From assembly GCA_963971405.1 (NCBI GenBank), contig OZ020487.1:33775371-33839370 (forward strand): a stretch of 64,000 nt of DNA. The letters run 5' to 3'. Of this stretch, positions 57,119-64,000 are shown one piece after another. The notes under the pieces were generated by a model. That model saw only the letters and a list, made by a program, of their open reading frames with translations, was not told where the DNA came from and did no database searches. The stretch is from Psococerastis gibbosa (Eukaryota > Arthropoda > Insecta > Psocodea > Psocidae). Position 1 is the stretch's first letter, and the number at the start of each line of letters is the position of its first letter. The position numbers were made by a program, and so were the translations under genes.

Positions 57119-57880
57119 GGGTGGTCCAGACCATCCGTCCACCTAATTTTTCACGAAAATGAATGGCGTCAGAGGTCTGATTTTTTTTTTATCATTACAA
57201 AGTTGGGCTCCTAAAATTTGTGTGTCATTGTTAAGCTGGAGTCATGAGCTTTCATTTGAGGTGTCACTTGCCATGCTTCAGGTGACCTATTCCCACCCTT
57301 CCCCCCTCCCTGTTCAGGCGCAGGTTCAGGTACGATTTGTTTAATTAACTTGATAACTCTTGTAATAAGCTTTCATTTAAGGTACAACTTGCTATATGAT
57401 GTCATTTGATATTTTAGAGAAATTTAATCTCAAACTTTAGCTGTTTACTGTACCTGAACTGAAAAACTCAGGTACACCAAAGTAAGATCAGTAAGATCAT
57501 CATGTACTCCTATTTTTTCTTTAGCAGAAAATCTGGTTTTGATTTTCAGCAATCAGCACACTAACAGCCCCCAGGTACCCAAAGTTTGACTTTTAAAGAC
57601 TCCCTGTACCTGAACCAGTGGGGATACAATCAAAATTTTTGCAAATTATGAATTAACGTCTAATAAGCTTTCCAACTATATTCAATTTAATATACCTTTA
57701 CATTTGATTATTCCGAGAAACAGCATATGGACCCCCCAAAAACCCCCCTTTCAGGTCCCCAAAAAATTCCAAACTTATTTCCAGAAATGCATCAACCCCC
57801 CACTTTGTAATGACAATGACAAAAAAATCAGACCTCTGACGTCATTCGTTTTCGAGAAAAAGTAGGAGACGACATTTTCA
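57119..57880. mobile_element. Long foldback element with GTACCTGAAC motifs
   Basis: Arms CGAAAATGAATGGCGTCAGA, GGTCTGATTTTTTT, TCATTACAAAGTTGGG (57153-57207) and, mirrored, CCCACTTTGTAATGAC, AAAATCAGACCTCTGACGTC, ATTCGTTTTCG (57799-57855). Between them the word GTACCTGAAC or its complement recurs at 57323, 57451, 57470 (partial) and 57606. The left edge, ACAGGGTGGTCCAGACC, resembles the start of many arthropod repeats. No coding frame. Class unknown. Confidence 0.6.
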
Positions 57881-60800
57881 ACCCCTTATAGCTCAGCAAC
57901 TATAGATGTATGATATAGGTATATATACCGTTTGGATACCCACATAAAATTTAGATTAACTCTCGGAGATTTTTATGGTGCACTAAACTCAATACTAAAA
58001 ATTAGCTTCCAACCCATTCAATTAATTACTTAAAATAATGACAGTAAAGTTAGAAGTCTCATTAATTAGTGTTTTTGTTGAACACGCCTAGGTATTATTT
58101 TAATTGTTGTTTGAAAACTACGATACAAATTTTAAAAAAACAATGACCTACAAATCTCAAATTAGATCAAAGTGATAAGCATAAAATGAGAAATTCTCTG
58201 CAGGATAAAAAAAAGCATACCGGCATTTCCCTTTGAAGATAAACACTTTTCACTTTTTATTCTTCATGGAACATCTGCGCAGATTTGCTAGGGGCTAAAT
58301 CATAAACTTGAAGGCAGCATAAAGTAAATTGAAAAGTCTGGCAGACAGAGAAACTACAAAAAGTTACCTTGGCAGGAAACCTAAGCAATGTTAGTTCTGC
58401 TGTCTTGAACTTTGATGAAAAACTCAAAAATATATTGTAAAGAACCGTTTCATCCATCAACAGTCCTTTTCATTTTCTATGTTTTTAGGTGAAGCCTGCA
58501 GTATTTTAAAAGACTGGATTACTAACTTATAAATTTTTTGCATAATAAAAAGAATCAACCAGTTATAAGTTTACTAGACGCATATTTCAAACACACACTT
58601 AGCATGCGCTATAGTGTGATAGAAAGTACAATCGGCTAACTACGGTGTTGCGAGACTGGGATAACTTACTGTATACTGTCTGTGACACCTGCTGATGTTT
58701 TTATTGCTTTCTTATTGATATGTTACCATAAGGAAAGCTTTGTATTGGTTGAAAATTTCGATTTAGAGATTTATTTATCATTATTATTATTAAGCCTGTA
58801 TTGATCCAATTTCGATACAGAGTGTATACTACAATATAATTATATACAGCAAGGCTTCAGTCAGCCCGTGTGCGGTTTCGCTTTTGGATATGTTACATGT
58901 AATTCAATCGTATCTCTAGAATGATCTAGCTAGTTAATTAAAGCCAAAAAGAGGCTTATCATTGTTAATGATATCAATGAAATATATTCTAATTAAAGAA
59001 TTAATATGCCCCTGTTTAAGCTGCTAACTTAAAACCGAAACGGTTTAACTCCGTTTTTAATTCATTTATGTAGTTTAATTAAAATATTACATTTTCATTG
59101 TAAAGATATCACTTTTCATAAATATACCAAAGATAACCTACATCTTAAACACCACAAATTTATATTTTAATTAAACTACTTTGATATTACAAATAGTTAA
59201 ATAATTATTGGTAGTTAATCAATTCAAGTTAGTTGTATCAGTTTACTATAATCGGTAGTTAGTAAATAATTAATTCAGGTTTGTCAGTAACTTTTGTTCT
59301 TTTGTCTAATTTTTTTTTAAATATTGCTAAATTTTTAGCTGTTTTAATCTCAAGGGGAGGTTTGTTGTAAAAATGTAATCCAGTGAATTCTGTTTGTCTC
59401 TGTATTAAGGTAGTTTTGGGTCTGACTTATATTAGTGGTTGTGTTTGCATGTATCGAGTGGTATGGTTGTGACTTACTGTTTTCTTCGATTTCTTATTTT
59501 TTTATATCTGCAGAATAGATTCTTTCACAAATAATAATTATTAACAATTATTGTTGAATTAGATATTTCAAACAAATTGTTCTGTTTTGAGGTTTGCGTC
59601 TTAGCATAGTTTTTTATTTCCACAAGTTTTAACTTGTCTCGACTTAACGCACCTAACTAGGGATAACTTTTTAACTACACCATTGTGAATACATTTATTG
59701 TACTGTATGTGTCTTTCCTCAGATACAATCTGCCTAGTGCTTTCTAGTCAGTATGCTCATTTATTCCAATGTAATGCTGATCCGACTGAAATCCGCAAAG
59801 ATACATTTTGAGCGGGAAGGGGAAGCTGTCGGAGAAGGAACCAGTAAATTGCATTTACTTTGCCGTAAGCTCAGATCTCATGTCGCTCCATGTGGTTTTC
59901 AACACAGCATTCGCAACCAGTGTGCAACGTAGCAGTGCTGTAGCCAGGGGGAACCATTGATAGAGAAGGCGTTGAGAACTGTCGGTATTAACACAATGTT
60001 TTCTAAATTTTTTGAAAACAAATGGGTAAGCTTTCTGTTGGCTCCCAAATCGTTAAAATTAACGACATTTTTATGTGGTGGTAAGTTTAACTGCGGCTGT
60101 CAGCTATTGTACTAGTCTACAGTATAGTCCAAATAACGTCATATTGCATGAAGTGACGTAGTTTTTTGAAAAGAGGCAACATGTACGGTAATTACTACGG
60201 ACCCCCCCCCCCCTTGCACCTTGCACCTATCAAGATGCTAGTAACAGTATCACATTTAGTTAACCAATATCAAAATCTATTGCACTCGACCAAATGCACT
60301 GGGATATCAGAGGTTACGGAAGTCACAGAACAGAATTCCCGACCAGAGCTCATGTTAGCAATAATTTTGGCCTATAAAAAGGGTGTAAAATAAAAAGAGA
60401 CTTACCATAGGCTATATGCTGGGAGATACTGCATATTTGGCACGTTGAATATCATCCCTAAAAAATAAAATTCAAAATTAATTAATATACGAAACAAACA
60501 AAAAACACTTGTCTTTGAAAAAAGAGGTAAGTTAAATGCTTTATATGATCCATAAAAACCATTTACAAAAGCAGTCTCAATCAAAATCAGTTGCGATACA
60601 CAACTCAACACATTTTACAAAACGGAAAACTCTAGGGAGTTTGGAAAATAACGGAAATATTCCCTTAGCTCAAATATTTATACCGGTAAATTGAAAAAAG
60701 GGAAATATCGCACAGCATTCTGCGTAAAAGTTTGGTACAAAAAGTTTCATTTTACTCTTTGCTCTCCGGCACCTTCTTGAGTTGTCCTGTGCTTCCTACA

Positions 60801-61544
60801 CTTTACCACAGGGAGCATGTTAAGTTTTTTGTAACAAATCTGTCTAACCCTTTTTTATCTGAATTTTCCATTTTAACTTTTTCTTATGTTTATCACGTTG
60901 AATTTTTTAAGCGAAATAAAATGAAATCAGTACCTTCATACCAAATTTATATTGCTTGAAAACATTGTACCGTACGTTTTGGGATTATAGTGACTACCTT
61001 TTCCCTGCTTCAATAACCATTCTGGAAATCTAAAAAATGTCAAAAGTTCTAGAATTGTTGGACAACTGTCATGTAGGCTACATATTATTGTTAATAGCGG
61101 AAGACCATCGCGCATTATACAAAATCAGACAAGATCAAGCAGTCATGATTATGAATGGATGAAAAGAAAACAATGACCACTTTTGGTGAGTTAATTTATA
61201 TCGGGACTAATCGGAATGAATGTCGGCATCATTAATTAAATAACATTACAAATATATAACAAACAACAGGATCATCTTCATCATATGTAATCAGCTCATA
61301 TGATGGGTGTGACAAAATAGCCTTCTGCACTCCTTCCTGCCCACTGAGAACTTTATTGATGTCTTCATTTAATTAAGTTCTTTATTAATTTGTTTTCATA
61401 CTCAAGTCTATCAACGTGTGCGGCTGAAAAGGCCGAAATTTTATGGACTCGCTTATAAATATTATTCATGAAGGCTTCATTAGCCCATTTTATAATATTT
61501 TCGTCTAATCCTGGTGAGGATTTAGCAGACAATGTACTTGTCAG
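57881..61544. other. Long AT-rich spacer
   Basis: A family C fragment (GAAAGCTTTGTATTGGTTG ... TTTAGAGATTTA) lies at 58733-58782. An inverted repeat GTAGTTTAATTAAAATAT / its complement lies at 59070-59087 and 59162-59179. C12 lies at 60202-60213. A lone CTGTAGCCAGGGGGAACC near 59938 resembles an F terminus. No gene seen. Confidence 0.4.
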
Positions 61545-61640
61545 GCTTGTAGTCCAGTGGCTGAGACGACGCCTCAGATCGTGGTTCGAATCCCACCAAC
61601 TCCAGTTTGTTCTAAATCCTCTAATTTCGGTTATAACGTG
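61545..61640 (+). mobile_element. tRNA-like SINE head, third family
   Basis: TTGTAGTCCAGTGGCTGAGA contains an A-box-like TAGTCCAGTGG. GTGGTTCGAATCCCACC lower down holds a perfect B box. The T-arm stem cannot form the canonical five pairs with a seven-base loop, and no acceptor stem is evident, so this is a tRNA-derived repeat rather than a working tRNA gene. Confidence 0.5.
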
Positions 61641-61901
61641 GAGGTTATCTCCTCAACCAAAGTTAATTTTATGTCAGTGTTATATACCATATAATACTGC
61701 TATATATTGGATAAAGGCAAAAGCATAATGCAATAAAGTGAGCTTACTGGCCTATGTCGTCTCGATTTAAGCTCATTTCGGCGTGTTACTACCACTACTA
61801 CTGCTTAAGATTTATAGCTGATGTTCATCCAAATAACATACTTACGGTCTATCGATCAAAATAGTGATTCCTAAAACAAAAAAACCGGTTTACTCGAACA
61901 T

Positions 61902-62248
61902 GCTCTCCAATTTATCAATTAACGTAGTAAGAGATAATGAGTTATTCAACGGTAAATAATTTCCCTATGGTAAAATTTCGGATCCCTAGGGGGAGGGGAG
62001 TCCTGACCACCTGGACCCCGCTCCTGCTACGGCCCCTATCCCGAAGCAATGAATTAATCGATGGCATTTCATATTATAGGACGGGTGGACCAATACATTA
62101 CCATACAGTAATAATGCCACGACATTTTATATAATTTCTTTAAAAAATAACCTGTTTCGTTGTTTTACTCTATATATTCAACACCTAAAACATCGACAGA
62201 AAGGTTCCGCAAAAAAATTATTTTTTAGTCATTTTTCATGAAAATTGA
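61902..62248 (-). mobile_element. Family C element, part 1 (interrupted copy)
   Basis: GCTCTCCAATTTATCAATTA at the edge, GGTAAATAATTTCCCTATGG, ACATCGACAGAAAGGTTCCG and AGTCATTTTTCATGAAAATT follow family C in reverse order. Continuity is lost at about 62248 and resumes at about 62598. Confidence 0.7.
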
Positions 62249-62249
62249 C

Positions 62250-62597
62250 TTATGTATGTACCAGCAAAGGCTTCTAAGGCCGGAGTCGAATGTCATTTCG
62301 ACCACGGCCCATCAGCCCAGATTCTACTGGTTCTTTAAATTGACTTATTTTTATTTTTTTACCCATTTTTTCCGCCATTCACATATATGGATGTGCTCGA
62401 GGACTTGGACAGAGAGGTGGTGACGGAGGTGGTCCGCTATCTGGAGAGTATCGGACAAAAGTGGTAGAACGTTGGGCAAGCTGTTTTAGACGGTCCCTGG
62501 GCAACCTCGTTGTCCAGTGAGCTCCCGATAGCAGTCTTTTGCCAGATGGATTTGGTAATGGCTGTATACCCTTAAGCCAAAAAAAAAAAAAAAAAAA
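62250..62597 (+). mobile_element. Retroelement end inserted into family C
   Basis: The segment breaks a family C copy and ends in a run of about 18-19 A (62580-62598), which fits a plus-strand poly(A) retroelement. It begins with a family H-like terminus (ACCACGGCCCATCAGCCCAG, 62285-62337). It contains a 26-codon open tail MDVLEDLDREVVTEVVRYLE-SIGQKW with TAG at 62465-62467, which looks like the very end of a LINE ORF. The target duplication is blurred by A-richness. Confidence 0.5.
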
Positions 62598-62990
62598 ATA
62601 CCCCCAGAAGAAAACTATCAAGGAGCAAGCGACCCACCACATTTTGTTGACATTAATAACTACTACAATAAGTGTGAATTTAAAAGAAATCGTTGGAACC
62701 GTTTTTGAGAAATAATTTTTTTAACCCGTTTTTTTGGACTTTTTTTGAGAATAAAACCCCCAAAATAAAAAAAAGTTCTCGAGGTATTATTTTTGTGAAT
62801 CTACATGGCAAATTTCATAAAAATCTATCGAGTAGTTTGTCCAGAAATCGATGAACAGACAGAGCGACAGACAGACATTTCGTAAAAACCACTTTTTAGG
62901 ACCTCAAAACGCGTTAATCCGTTGAAATCTCGGAGTCAAAAATTTTGACCATCACAAAGCTTTCCTAATACTCCGTATAAATTGGAAAGG
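62598..62990 (-). mobile_element. Family C element, part 2 (interrupted copy)
   Basis: Resumes with ACCCCCAGAAGAAAACTATC, AAGGAGCAAGCGACCCACC, TATCGAGTAGTTTGTCCAGA and GACAGACATTTCGTAAAAAC, and ends GTATAAATTGGAAAGG, all collinear with the reverse of 7466-7935. Confidence 0.75.
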
Positions 62991-64000
62991 AACTAGGTAA
63001 GGGCGAAGGGTAAATGTTAAAATGTAACCTTTATAAAAATAATATCAATGGTCACCATTGTTAGGGAAACTGGGCCTTGGCCGCTTACAACGCCATCAAA
63101 GGTCAACCTGAACTGCCAGGTTTTTGGAATGAATCCCCGCCATACGATACGCAGTTTACCAGCCCCCGACGAAAATAATAATTAACCACGAGAGAGGGAG
63201 ACCTTCCTGTTTTGTTTGCACGCCAAAAACTTCCTTTGTTGGTCTGCACTTTATGTATGATATTGTATATCCACTTGACATGTTAGATAGGATACGTTAT
63301 TATTACAACGATTTCTACATTAGAGCTTCGGAAACGCGAATGCAGCAATGCGGTGCCATTAAATACCATCTGCAGCAAACTTGGCAGTGTGCACAGTGTT
63401 GGCAGGGGAACATGGTGAGACATGATAACGCGCTGAGACTATACCAGTCAGTCAAAGTGCGTTTCGAGTCCTGGTCACCTCTGAATTAATCCTGTGACTC
63501 AACTATATTGTTAAGCGATTAGGAATTCACTATAATCAGGAGGTCCACCCTGTCAGTCCTTCTCTCTGAGTTGAAGGAGTCTCCCCTTAGGGTGCCTCAA
63601 GGTAATAAACAAACTCACTCCCCCCGCCAGGCTAAAAGGGTTGCTTAGAGCAGAAATGCTGAAAGTTGGCAATGGGAAACAAAACAACAAACAAACAATG
63701 TAACCTATGCATAAATATAAAGAAAAAATATTCACGTCATCAGAATATTGCATACACAATATTGCATACACCCGATAGGATGACATTTGGAACACTTATA
63801 AAAAATCAAATAAGCTCGGTGTTCCGCTTATGCATGTTTTCGAATAAACAAAGTGTTCCAAGCGCCATCATATCGTGGTCGGGTAGTACTGTATGTAGGT
63901 CAAAATGCAGGTGCACATAAATATCAGCTTATAAAAATCTTATCCTAAAGTACACAATAGTCAAAGAGATATCAATGTTGAATGTACATTTGTTGTGGAA
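62991..64000. other. Spacer to the window end
   Basis: A GC-richer block lies at 63060-63250. GCGTTTCGAGTCCTGG at 63460-63475 resembles a B box with no convincing A box. No gene seen. Confidence 0.35.

Noticed and set aside
61545-61610. Possible tRNA gene
   Set aside because: The A and B boxes are present but the T-arm cannot form five pairs around a seven-base loop and no acceptor stem is evident; treated as a tRNA-derived repeat.
63410-63480. Possible tRNA-like sequence with GTTTCGAGTCC
   Set aside because: No A box at the right distance and no complementary arms.
1-64000. Bacterial or viral contamination of the contig
   Set aside because: No operon structure, dense ORFs or ribosome-binding sites; SINEs, MITEs, LINE tails and splice sites throughout indicate animal nuclear DNA.

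Overview
The window reads as AT-rich nuclear DNA from an invertebrate animal, most likely an arthropod. The reasons are intron-containing coding sequence, tRNA-derived SINEs, decayed non-LTR retrotransposon tails and many small inverted-repeat DNA transposons; no operon-like or compact bacterial coding is present. I cannot name the species. Nearly all the short open frames are chance frames in repeats or AT-rich spacer.

The only convincing host gene is on the + strand at about 44162-47002. Its first exon encodes a 218-residue product whose second half looks like a BTB/POZ fold. It ends at a strong splice donor and is followed by one or two downstream exons. Two in-phase splice models are possible, and exon 3 carries two coding-like frames, so the true product is unsettled. 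Two shorter open frames (4577-4765 and 38647-38880) have protein-like composition but no recognisable family.

The rest is a dense layering of mobile DNA. (1) Decayed non-LTR retrotransposon 3' parts lie at 60-480, 1405-1650, 1785-2325, 20222-20881, 34651-34880, 47245-47530 (- strand) and 62250-62597. Repeat ends that look like LINE 3' tails lie at 950-1095, 4174-4253, 5030-5275, 29110-29250 and 29384-29557. (2) Two tRNA-like SINE families, here called A (eight copies) and B (seven copies), recur across the window. (3) hAT-type nonautonomous elements have 8-bp target duplications. The E family has GGATCC-containing ends (16239, 19845, 41475) and the F family has CGTAGCC-type ends (10702, 21303, 32938, 39919, 48085). 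(4) PIF/Harbinger-type MITEs with 3-bp TTA duplications lie at 22421, 30031 and 38991, with degraded relatives at 18337 and 42227. (5) A TA-flanked near-perfect palindrome lies at 42473-42666. (6) Family C, a widespread element of about 0.85 kb, lies at 7466-8350 (+), 55000-55603 (-) and 61902-62990 (-, interrupted by a retroelement), with many fragments. (7) Other foldback elements lie at 42737, 43593, 50021 and 57119.

Region by region: 1-5 kb is retrotransposon debris; 5-20 kb is spacer with family C, SINEs, a GC-rich hairpin cluster and two hAT MITEs; 20-31 kb has a LINE end, MITEs and SINEs; 31-41 kb is mostly unassigned; 41.5-44 kb is a cluster of foldback elements; 44.1-47.0 kb is the BTB-like gene; 47-64 kb is again mobile DNA and spacer. 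A striking property throughout is about twenty runs of 9 to 20 consecutive G or C in otherwise AT-rich DNA, several of them inside the hAT and C elements.
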